Source of the DNA: Porphyromonadaceae bacterium UBA7207
Lineage (GTDB): Bacteria > Bacteroidota > Bacteroidia > Bacteroidales > Muribaculaceae
Assembly (NCBI GenBank): GCA_002490635.1
Contig: DKUJ01000051.1
Location: forward strand, 1-17,773
Reading direction: 5' to 3'
Length of the DNA stretch: 17,773 bases
This document shows positions 7,190-13,250 of this stretch, piece after piece. Under the pieces are notes generated by a model, which was given only the letters and a program-made list of their open reading frames with translations, was not told the DNA's origin and ran no database searches. The first letter of the stretch is position 1; each line of letters begins with the position of its first letter. Position numbers and translations under genes: made by a program.

Positions 7190-7220
7190 CAAAATTAGCT
7201 ATTTTTTCGCTCACTTCAAA
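7190..7220 (-). promoter_or_regulatory. Promoter of the HU-CCDC81/SPOR gene
   Basis: TTTG (7217-7220) and TAATTTTG (7190-7197, full TAnnTTTG match) are separated by exactly 19 nt on the minus strand. The -7 element ends only 4 nt before the GTG start, so transcription would begin at or almost at the start codon. It marks the end of the upstream response regulator-to-tpx operon. Confidence 0.65.
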
Positions 7221-7234
7221 GAAGCGGCGAAAAA
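7203..7234. repeat. Interrupted inverted repeat over the SPOR promoter -33 box
   Basis: Outer arms TTTTTCGC (7203-7210) and GCGAAAAA (7227-7234) and inner arms CTTC (7214-7217) and GAAG (7221-7224) are centred on the -33 TTTG. No U-tract follows in the minus direction, so it is not a tpx terminator. It could be a protein-binding site. Confidence 0.35.
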
Positions 7235-7244
7235 TAATTCATTG

Positions 7245-7745
7245 TCACTTAAGCACCGACAGAGCGCCTTCGTAGTCGGGTTCGTTGGTTATTTCCTCCA
7301 CAAGATCGGAGAATATAACCTTCTGATTCTCATCAATTACTATTACGGCTCTCGCCAGGAGGCCGGCCAAGGGGCCGTCGACAATCTGCAGGCCGTACTG
7401 CTGCGCGAAAGTGGGCGAGCGGAAAGCCGATGCCACTTCCACGTTATCGATACCTTCGGTGGTGCAGAAGCGTTTCCCGGCAAAGGGAAGGTCCATCGAC
7501 ACGCACACAACCGCTGTATTGTCCATCGCGGCTGCCATCTGGTTGAACTTGCGCACACTGGTGGCGCACACGGGAGTGTCGAGACTGGGGAATACATTGA
7601 GCACCACACGTTTTCCCGTGTAGTCGGAGCAGCTTATTTCCGCCAGATCCTTATTGACAAGGTTGAAACACGGCGCTTTTGTGCCCACGGCGGGGATGTT
7701 CCCGTAGGTGTGGCAGGGAGTTCCTTTGAAATAGATTGTTTCCAT
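7245..7745 (-). CDS. tpx: Thiol peroxidase Tpx
   Basis: Tpx is an atypical 2-Cys peroxiredoxin that reduces hydrogen and lipid hydroperoxides using thioredoxin. The 166 residues match the family length. The peroxidatic cysteine is C60 in FPSLDTPVCATSVRKF. The resolving cysteine is C94 in LPFAGKRFCTTEGI. The N-terminus METIYFKGTPCHTYGNIP also fits. It has no signal peptide and should be cytosolic. It lies 14 nt after the secreted thioredoxin-like gene and is probably the last gene of the response regulator/kinase operon, which would tie peroxide defence to that two-component system. Confidence 0.95.
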   Translation of the reverse strand: METIYFKGTPCHTYGNIPAVGTKAPCFNLVNKDLAEISCSDYTGKRVVLNVFPSLDTPVCATSVRKFNQMAAAMDNTAVVCVSMDLPFAGKRFCTTEGIDNVEVASAFRSPTFAQQYGLQIVDGPLAGLLARAVIVIDENQKVIFSDLVEEITNEPDYEGALSVLK

Positions 7746-7759
7746 CTGCGAATATTGAA

Positions 7760-8944
7760 TTATCCCGCACTTGCGAGAGTTACTTTCTGTATAACATCCG
7801 CACGCAGGTCGCGGTTCGCTCCGCGAATGAAATCACATACTTTTCCGTCGGCGCCAACAAAGATAATCACAGGCATCACCTGCCCTACCCCACAATCACG
7901 CAGAGCCTCGCCGCTGTTCAGCACGGTGGTCTCTCCTGGCAGCTCACGGCCCACCAGCGGGGCCACATCGTCGACACGACGGTCGGAAAACAGCCATACC
8001 ACCTCGGCTGCCGAAGGCACCATAGCGATTGCATCCCGCACTGCCTGCACCACCTCCGATGCCGAGCCAAGCCCGCTTTCCAGAAAAACAAGGACAGTCG
8101 TGGCCGGCATGGCCTCGCCGCGATGATGCACATAATGGCCACCGTTGCCAGTAGGCAACGCTATTTCCGGCAATGGCTCGCCCACAAGCTCCTCAAGCGA
8201 GAAGCTGCTGTCGCGGAATTTCTCGAATGCCTCGGACTGTCGCTTCATCAGTGCCTCGAGGGTGAAATCGCAGTCGGCGGCCGTATCCGACATTGAGAAC
8301 CGGACTGTAACCGTCTGCTCTCCCACCTGCCCGGGGTTGTTTTCAAGTTCCATTTCCATGGGCGCATAGGTATCGGCTGCCAGCACATAGCTGAATTCCT
8401 GCGCATCGTAGCCTGCCACACGCCTGACACCCTTTATGCGCAGGCAATCGCGCCCGGCGCTTCTCACCGGCGATACATCATATGAATAAGCGCTGTCGCC
8501 GCTCATGGCCACAAAAAGCCTGCCAAGATTCTGCGGCAGCAGATCCACGAACTGCGCCTGATTCTGCACACCCCGGTAAGAATCGCCGCCGGGAGCCATC
8601 GATTGCATGTCGCGGTCGCTGTGGTACTCCTGCAGGCGTCTGCCGGAAAAGCGGTAGTGGTCGCCGCCGAAATAGGCCGAGAAACCTTCCGATACTCCCG
8701 CCGGTGAAGGCAGTTTCCACTCTATGATATAATCGCAGACACTAAGTGTGTCGTTGTCAGTTGCGCGGCTGCGGAAACCGACAGTATATTCCACCGGGTC
8801 GGGAAGGGTCGGCAGCAAAACCTCATATGTGCATTTACCGGCAATGCATTCCCCGGCAAGCAGTTCCTGACCTATATGCCGCAAATCGGCGGCTGCGGCT
8901 GCGGCTGCAAAGCCGCAAGCCCACAAGAAAATCCACAATCTCAT
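7760..8944 (-). CDS. Secreted LolA-like plus cysteine-less thioredoxin-like protein
   Basis: The frame is open up to 9214, but the upstream part only reads through the kinase gene. The start at 8944 gives a signal peptide (MRLWIFLWACGFAAAAAAA) and an ATGA overlap with the kinase stop. The 394-residue product has a beta-rich N-terminal half (about 20-230), with YDAQEFSYVLAADTYAPMEM resembling LolA/DUF2092-like lipid-carrier folds. A C-terminal thioredoxin-like half (about 255-390) follows, with VLVFLESGLGSASEVVQ, VVWLFSD and GQVMPVIIFVGADGKV. The expected CxxC position reads GLGSAS, so a disulfide oxidoreductase activity is unlikely; the MP near 358 would be the cis-proline. It is probably periplasmic. 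The fold assignments are from pattern only. Confidence 0.7.
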   Translation of the reverse strand: MRLWIFLWACGFAAAAAAADLRHIGQELLAGECIAGKCTYEVLLPTLPDPVEYTVGFRSRATDNDTLSVCDYIIEWKLPSPAGVSEGFSAYFGGDHYRFSGRRLQEYHSDRDMQSMAPGGDSYRGVQNQAQFVDLLPQNLGRLFVAMSGDSAYSYDVSPVRSAGRDCLRIKGVRRVAGYDAQEFSYVLAADTYAPMEMELENNPGQVGEQTVTVRFSMSDTAADCDFTLEALMKRQSEAFEKFRDSSFSLEELVGEPLPEIALPTGNGGHYVHHRGEAMPATTVLVFLESGLGSASEVVQAVRDAIAMVPSAAEVVWLFSDRRVDDVAPLVGRELPGETTVLNSGEALRDCGVGQVMPVIIFVGADGKVCDFIRGANRDLRADVIQKVTLASAG

Positions 8945-10419
8945 TTGTTCTTCGCCTTGGGAAGTTTGAAACGGAAACACAGTCCTCCTTCGGGGCGGTT
9001 CTCCACAGTTATTGTACCTCCATGGGCAATCACAGTGCTCTGCACGATAGGAAGCCCGAGGCCGGTGCCCCCGGCCTTGCGTGCCCGACCAGAATCCACA
9101 CGATAGAAACGGTCGAACAGATGAGGAATATGCTCCTCTCCCACTCCCTTTCCGTTGTCGCGGAAAGCAAAAGAATAGAAAGCCTTGTCCTCGCCGGTGC
9201 ATATAAGCTCGCACATGTCGCCCTTCGAGTAGGCCGCGGCGTTGCGTGCGAGATTCATAAGCATGCCGGTGAGCAGGTTGTAATTGCCATTGATCTTGCA
9301 GTCGAGGGGCACATCGAAGTTGAAGGACATTGAACCGAGAACGCCCGACTCCTCGATATCGTTGGATATTGTGAAAGCTACATCATGAAAATCCAGTTCC
9401 TCGGTGCTTATCAGCTCGCCGCCCTCTTCCAGACGCGTTATGGCAGACACATCGGCGATAAGAGTGACAAGACGGTTGGCGTGTTCCTGTGCTTTCTTTA
9501 TAAAATGCGTGCGAGTGTTCCCGTCCATGTCGGGATTCTCGATTATGGTGTCGAGATACCCCTTTATCACTCCTATGGGCGTTCGCAGCTCATGGTTTAT
9601 ATTGTTGCTCAGCTGTCTTTTCGCACGGGATTTTTCTTCTATGGCATGCATTGCCACGGCATGTTCGCGCTTCTGCTTCTGCACGGCCTTGCTGCGCTCG
9701 TTGTACATGTGCACAATCTGGCGGTTTATGTCGCCCAGCTCGTCGTGCGGGAAGTCGGTGGCCGGAAGAAAGTTAGGGTCGGAAGCCGCCTTCTCGGCGA
9801 AACTGCGCAGCAACTTGATGTTCTTCCCGAAATGGCGTGTGAAGAAAAAGGCTATTATGGTAATTGTCAGCGCTACCAGAAAAAGCCCCACGAACACGCC
9901 GATGGCCGGTCTTATGGCTTCGGACACATCGCCATCCATAGGCAGGACAGTGATTACAGTGGCCCTGCCGTCGCTGGAGGTGTTGGCTTTATAATAGAAA
10001 TTGCGGCTGTTGTCGCTGTCAATCTCAATCATTGGCGAAGTGGTCACTCCCGGGCTGCTGGTAATACCGCTCTCGCTGTCGAGTTCTTCACTGGTCAATT
10101 CTATAGGTTCTCCATAGGCCTGAACCAGCTTATGATCTTCGTACACACTGATACGGATGCGGTCGTACAGAGGACTGCTGTAGTAGTAGTCATATACAAA
10201 ACGGAGATATGGCCGTATGTTGCTCTCGCCGCTCTCGTCGTCATAGAAAGCCAGCACACGGGAGTTGACCAGATCGAGCTGCTCGCGGATGCGCGCTTCC
10301 TTGTAATTGCGGTTATTGTAGAATGTCCATAAGCCCATGCATATCAGCATCAGCCATAAAGCCGACACCAGAGGCAGGAACATCCGCCACTGATAGCTAA
10401 TTCTTCTCCTTAAAACCAT
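8941..10419 (-). CDS. Two-component sensor histidine kinase
   Basis: This is a 492-residue membrane histidine kinase. Transmembrane helices at about 14-33 and 172-193 enclose an extracytoplasmic sensor region of about 140 residues with a Tyr-rich stretch (YLRFVYDYYYSSPLY). I do not recognise its sensor family. A HAMP-like segment (about 194-245) is followed by the H-box NNINHELRTPIGVIKGYLD with H276. The ATPase domain has the N-box NLARNAAAY (389-397), DNGKGVGEEHIPHLFDRFYR (421-440) and GGTGLGLPIV (450-459). It overlaps the response regulator gene by 23 nt and the downstream secreted protein gene by 4 nt, so it is the partner kinase of that regulator. A start at M13 (10383) is possible but would strip the basic residues before helix 1. 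Confidence 0.94.
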   Translation of the reverse strand: MVLRRRISYQWRMFLPLVSALWLMLICMGLWTFYNNRNYKEARIREQLDLVNSRVLAFYDDESGESNIRPYLRFVYDYYYSSPLYDRIRISVYEDHKLVQAYGEPIELTSEELDSESGITSSPGVTTSPMIEIDSDNSRNFYYKANTSSDGRATVITVLPMDGDVSEAIRPAIGVFVGLFLVALTITIIAFFFTRHFGKNIKLLRSFAEKAASDPNFLPATDFPHDELGDINRQIVHMYNERSKAVQKQKREHAVAMHAIEEKSRAKRQLSNNINHELRTPIGVIKGYLDTIIENPDMDGNTRTHFIKKAQEHANRLVTLIADVSAITRLEEGGELISTEELDFHDVAFTISNDIEESGVLGSMSFNFDVPLDCKINGNYNLLTGMLMNLARNAAAYSKGDMCELICTGEDKAFYSFAFRDNGKGVGEEHIPHLFDRFYRVDSGRARKAGGTGLGLPIVQSTVIAHGGTITVENRPEGGLCFRFKLPKAKNK

Positions 10420-11116
10420 ATCCGAAGCCTTGACGAGTGATTATATACTTGTCGTAATCGCCCAGCTTCTTTCGCAGTCGAGTAATGTTTGTGTCAATGG
10501 TACGCTGCGACACCACTACTTCGTCGCCCCATACGTTGCGTATAATCTCCTCGCGGCTGTAGATACGGTTGCGGTGGGTGAGGAAGAACAACAGGATGTC
10601 GAACTCGGTACGTGTCAGTGTCACCGGCTCGTTGTCGAGATAACATTCCTTGTCGTTGCGGTCGATTCGCAGCCCCTTGAAAGTGATGTCGGTCTCGTAA
10701 ATCCCCTGTTCGGCTTCTATGTCGGCGGTAGTGCGCTTGAACTGCGCTCCGGTGCGGCGAAGGATGGCGCGCACGCGGGCAAGCACCTCGCCGATGACAA
10801 AAGGCTTGGTCACATAGTCGTCGGCGCCGATATTGAGTCCCTTCACAACGGCATCCTCGTCGGTGAGCGCCGAACAGAAAAGTATGGGAGTCTGCTCTGT
10901 CTCGGTTACATTGCGCACACGTTTTGCAAAATCGTAACCTGAGAGCTGATCCATCATTATGTCCACCATGAACAGTTGATACAGCCCCAAATCCATGTCC
11001 AAAGCCTCTTCGGCACTATAGGCACAGTCGACATCATAGCCCTCTTTTTCAAGGTTGAACTTAAGAATTTCGGTAACGGCCTCTTCGTCGTCTATTACTA
11101 ATATCCTTGTACTCAT
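10397..11116 (-). CDS. OmpR/PhoB-family response regulator
   Basis: The 239-residue protein has an N-terminal receiver domain with acidic pocket D9/D10 (ILVIDDEE), phosphoacceptor D52 (LFMVDIMMD), S82 and K104 (DDYVTKPF). A winged-helix DNA-binding domain follows at about 141-236 (LTRTEFDILLFFLTHRN, SREEIIRNVWGD, RTIDTNITRLRKKLGD, ITRQGFGYGF). I use the ATG at 11116; the longer frame begins with TTG at 11128 and adds only four residues. It is the first gene of the probable regulator-kinase-secreted protein-tpx operon. Its promoter is not clear: the best -7-like element is CAGTTTTG at 11133-11140, with no good -33 partner. A large inverted repeat lies further upstream and may be its operator. 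Confidence 0.94.
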   Translation of the reverse strand: MSTRILVIDDEEAVTEILKFNLEKEGYDVDCAYSAEEALDMDLGLYQLFMVDIMMDQLSGYDFAKRVRNVTETEQTPILFCSALTDEDAVVKGLNIGADDYVTKPFVIGEVLARVRAILRRTGAQFKRTTADIEAEQGIYETDITFKGLRIDRNDKECYLDNEPVTLTRTEFDILLFFLTHRNRIYSREEIIRNVWGDEVVVSQRTIDTNITRLRKKLGDYDKYIITRQGFGYGFKEKN

Positions 11117-11177
11117 ATATTTGAACAACCACCAAAACTGATTCAGCAGCCCCGGTGCAATGATTGGTTCGGTTTGA

Positions 11178-11206
11178 CAGGCTAAAATTACAAAATTTTA
11201 GGCCTG
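11178..11206. repeat. Large inverted repeat upstream of the response regulator
   Basis: The arms are CAGGC-TAAAATT (11178-11189) and AATTTTA-g-GCCTG (11194-11206), 12 pairs with one bulged base around a 4-nt centre. It lies 62-90 nt before the response regulator ATG. Neither direction has a U-tract directly after it, so a DNA operator is more likely than a terminator. Confidence 0.55.
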
Positions 11207-11208
11207 CC

Positions 11209-11240
11209 TTTGTGTTATTGTTTGTTAATTCACATGTTTG
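11209..11240 (+). promoter_or_regulatory. Possible plus-strand promoter in the apbE/regulator gap
   Basis: TTTG (11209-11212) is followed after 20 nt by CATGTTTG (11233-11240), which matches TAnnTTTG except for the first base. It points toward the plus-strand terminator at 11347-11376. With one mismatch in an AT-rich gap, chance is a real alternative. Confidence 0.3.
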
Positions 11241-11244
11241 CCAC

Positions 11245-11376
11245 AGTTGTGACATGAACCTTTAACGGGCCCTGGCTGTTTGTAAGAAACAAAGGCAATT
11301 ATTTGCACTGTGTTTTTCATGGTATTAGATTTAAGGTTTAAGACTGTCGGGTGTCGTGAGACAACCGATTTTTTTT
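11245..11376 (+). ncRNA. Candidate small RNA of about 130 nt
   Basis: The 5' end is set by the possible promoter just upstream and the 3' end by an intrinsic terminator with eight U residues. No plus-strand gene exists that would otherwise need this terminator. The interval contains a small internal stem (TGTTT/AAACA around 11277-11291) and no convincing reading frame or known RNA family pattern. The call rests on promoter and terminator alone and is tentative. Confidence 0.25.
11347..11376 (+). terminator. Plus-strand intrinsic terminator 3' of apbE
   Basis: TCGGGTGTC and GACAACCGA form a 9-position stem with one mismatch around the loop GTGA, followed directly by eight T residues (11369-11376). 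In the opposite direction the stem is preceded by A residues and has no U-tract, so it works only for plus-strand transcripts. It ends 4 nt before the apbE stop codon. Confidence 0.65.
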
Positions 11377-11380
11377 GGCC

Positions 11381-12373
11381 TTATTCCAACACCGGGAAAT
11401 TTGCGGTGACGACTGTGGCAATAGTGTCGCCGGAGCTGACAATGAGCATGCCAGGGGTCTCGCAGGCTTCCAGCATGGAAATGGCGTCGGCGGCAGGCAT
11501 GGTCATGCAGGCTGTAGCGAGAGCATCGGCAAATCCGCAGTCTGTTTCCACAACAGTGGCCGCCAGAACGTCGGTCTGCACAGGCATGCCACTCACAGGG
11601 TCGATGGTGTGGCCGTAGACATTCCCCGCCGAGTCGGTTCTTACATTGCGGTAGTTTCCCGAGGAAGCCACAGCTGTCCTTTCCGGCCCGAGCGCAAGTA
11701 CCGAATGCCTTTGATGGGTATTGCCACCCACGGGGGCATCCACCTGGATACGCCAGCGGTCGCCACGCGGATTCTTACCCTGGAGCTCCACTTCACCGCC
11801 GACTTCCACCATGAAATCGGTGCATCCGTTGCGGGCGAGCATGTCGGCAATCGCCTTCACTCCGTAGCCCTTGGCCACGGAAGAGAAATCGAAACATGTC
11901 GAGGCCCGCTTCTTGTGCACTATGCCACCGGCGATGCTGCAGCTGCCGAGCCCCACGGCATCCAGCGCCTCCGCAATGGCGGCGGAATCGGGTCTGCCCT
12001 GCTCTCCTGAAGGGCCAAAGCCCCAAAGTGCGGCCAGAGGACCGACACTGACATCGTAGCTGCCTCCCGAGAGCCGGTGCACCTCCCTGGCTATGGCGAA
12101 CACATTGCGGAAGTGCAAGCCCACACTGTCGCTGGTGCATGCGTTCACAGCACTGACCTCCGACATGGGATTGAAAATCGATAATTCGTTATCGATTTGC
12201 CGCATTATACCGGCAATCGAATCATCGAGCGGACGGTCGCCTGAATACACAATATGATAGCTTGTACCCCAGATTACCCCATCAGAAGAAAAATATTTTC
12301 GCTCACAACTTGCAAAAATCAAAATTAATGCCGATATTAGCGGCATCGAAACAACACGGCATAATTTTACCAT
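11381..12373 (-). CDS. apbE: FAD:protein FMN transferase, ApbE family lipoprotein
   Basis: ApbE proteins attach FMN covalently to Thr/Ser in targets such as NqrB, NqrC and RnfG, outside the inner membrane. The 330-residue product starts with a lipoprotein signal (MVKLCRVVSMPLISALILIF, lipobox FASC, C23). Family landmarks are SGGSYDVSVGPLAALWGFG (102-120), FDFSSVAKGYGVKAI (161-175), VEVGGEV, ASSGNYRN, HTIDPVSGMP (255-264) and DCGFADALATACM (278-290). The frame continues to an ATG at 12466, but a promoter at 12389-12421 lies inside that extension, so the start at 12373 is preferred. Its FMN-acceptor partner is not in this window. Confidence 0.94.
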   Translation of the reverse strand: MVKLCRVVSMPLISALILIFASCERKYFSSDGVIWGTSYHIVYSGDRPLDDSIAGIMRQIDNELSIFNPMSEVSAVNACTSDSVGLHFRNVFAIAREVHRLSGGSYDVSVGPLAALWGFGPSGEQGRPDSAAIAEALDAVGLGSCSIAGGIVHKKRASTCFDFSSVAKGYGVKAIADMLARNGCTDFMVEVGGEVELQGKNPRGDRWRIQVDAPVGGNTHQRHSVLALGPERTAVASSGNYRNVRTDSAGNVYGHTIDPVSGMPVQTDVLAATVVETDCGFADALATACMTMPAADAISMLEACETPGMLIVSSGDTIATVVTANFPVLE

Positions 12374-12570
12374 AGCGCATTTTTTATACAAAGATAAGGA
12401 CAAGTAGAGAGTCGTGCCAAATTTATCTGAACGTTGCCGAATGTCCGGCTTTTTGGATTTTGCCAAATATAGTCAAAAAAAACATCGCCACGGTGAACAA
12501 TCCGCCACGCCGCTTGTTTTATCAACTGATACACCAAAGAATGACCAACCAATAAACAACCCTGAAACCT
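12374..12570. other. Divergent intergenic region between apbE and the DJ-1 gene
   Basis: The minus-strand apbE promoter is clear. A second minus-strand TAnnTTTG match (TATATTTG, 12463-12470) lacks a correctly spaced TTTG. For the plus-strand DJ-1 gene I find no full promoter match; GGATTTTG near 12456 is a poor one. A short GCCG/CGGC stem followed by T5 near 12436-12454 is too weak to call a terminator. Confidence 0.4.
12389..12421 (-). promoter_or_regulatory. apbE promoter
   Basis: TTTG (12418-12421) and TATCTTTG (12389-12396, full TAnnTTTG match) are separated by 21 nt on the minus strand. Transcription would start near 12385, about 12 nt before the chosen apbE ATG. This position argues against any upstream start codon. 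Confidence 0.6.
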
Positions 12571-13143
12571 ATGCATCGTTCGTTCATCTTTCTTGCCGAA
12601 GGCTTCGAGGAAATCGAGGCGCTGACAGTTATCGATGTGATGCGCCGTGCCGGAATGGACATAAAAAGCGTGTCGATAACCGACAGCAAGCTTGTCGCCG
12701 GCGCCCACGGCATCACTGTAGAAACCGACCTTACTTTCAAGGAGGCCGATTTCTCCGATTCCGAATGGCTGATCTGCCCCGGCGGCATGCCGGGAGCCTC
12801 AAACCTCCACTCGTTCAACGCCCTCTCCGACCTGCTCAGAGTTCACAAGGGTAAAATCGCGGCCATCTGCGCCGCCCCCGGCGTGGTACTCGCACCTCTG
12901 GGACTGCTCAATGGCAAGGAAGCCACCTGCTATCCTGGATTCGAAGGACCGTGCAAGGAAAACGGAGCAATCATGAGAGATGTACCCGTGATGTCGACCG
13001 AAAACCTCATCACCGGCAACGGCCCCAGCGCCGCCCTGCGTTTCGCTCTGGCGATAGTAGCCAACAGCATGGGCGAAAACGCAGCCCAGGAGGTAGGCGC
13101 AGCCATGCTTTTCTATCCCAAAAGCATGAGCTTCTACTTCTGA
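12571..13143 (+). CDS. DJ-1/PfpI family protein (YajL/ThiJ-like)
   Basis: The 190-residue protein has the DJ-1 core: FIFLAEGFEEIEALTVIDVMRRAGM at residues 5-29, including E16, which aligns with human DJ-1 E18, and the nucleophile elbow AAICAAPGVVLAPL with C100, which aligns with C106. LICPGGMPG is at 67-75. Family members are glyoxalase/deglycase-like or redox-sensitive stress proteins of the cytosol; the exact reaction is debated and cannot be read from the sequence. It is the only plus-strand protein gene here, divergent from apbE and convergent with the coiled-coil gene, with which it shares a terminator. Confidence 0.93.
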   Translation: MHRSFIFLAEGFEEIEALTVIDVMRRAGMDIKSVSITDSKLVAGAHGITVETDLTFKEADFSDSEWLICPGGMPGASNLHSFNALSDLLRVHKGKIAAICAAPGVVLAPLGLLNGKEATCYPGFEGPCKENGAIMRDVPVMSTENLITGNGPSAALRFALAIVANSMGENAAQEVGAAMLFYPKSMSFYF

Positions 13144-13191
13144 TAAACCGCTTAAAATCCCGTCGTTCTAATACACAAAATCTGTCAAGCC

Positions 13192-13237
13192 AACGAAAAA
13201 AGAATCGGCCCCGTCCGGGGCCGATTCTTTTTTCGTT
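13192..13237. terminator. Bidirectional intrinsic terminator between convergent genes
   Basis: A perfect 21-bp inverted repeat with a 4-nt GTCC loop has a GC-rich inner stem (AATCGGCCCC/GGGGCCGATT) flanked by A6 on one side and T6 on the other. Each strand therefore shows a stable stem followed by a U-run. It ends transcripts of the DJ-1 gene (plus) and of the coiled-coil gene (minus). Confidence 0.93.
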
Positions 13238-13250
13238 ATAGTCAAATTTT

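Larger units (their letters stand above)
11117..11380. other. 264-bp intergenic region between apbE and the response regulator
   Basis: This is the largest gap inside the window. It holds an AT-rich inverted repeat at 11178-11206, a possible plus-strand promoter at 11209-11240 and a plus-strand intrinsic terminator at 11347-11376. A half-symmetric TGTCACA/TGTGGCA element lies on the minus strand around 11238-11253. I see no open reading frame of its own. It must contain the upstream signals of the response regulator operon and may encode a small RNA. Confidence 0.6.

Noticed and set aside
7203..7234. Terminator after tpx
   Set aside because: The inverted repeat has T residues in its 5' arm and A residues in its 3' arm on the minus strand, with no U-run afterwards.
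6214..7275. 353-residue plus-strand frame
   Set aside because: It is antisense to the HU-CCDC81/SPOR gene, which has domains, a transmembrane helix and a promoter on the minus strand.
8945..9214. 90-residue N-terminal extension of the secreted thioredoxin-like protein
   Set aside because: It lies wholly inside the kinase catalytic domain in another frame; the shorter start gives a signal peptide and an ATGA overlap.
11116..11123. Plus-strand TATATTTG as a promoter element
   Set aside because: It is a full -7 match, but no TTTG lies 19-21 nt upstream, and it overlaps the response regulator start region.
12374..12466. 31-residue N-terminal extension of ApbE
   Set aside because: A full promoter match lies inside it, and the shorter form starts with a proper lipoprotein signal.
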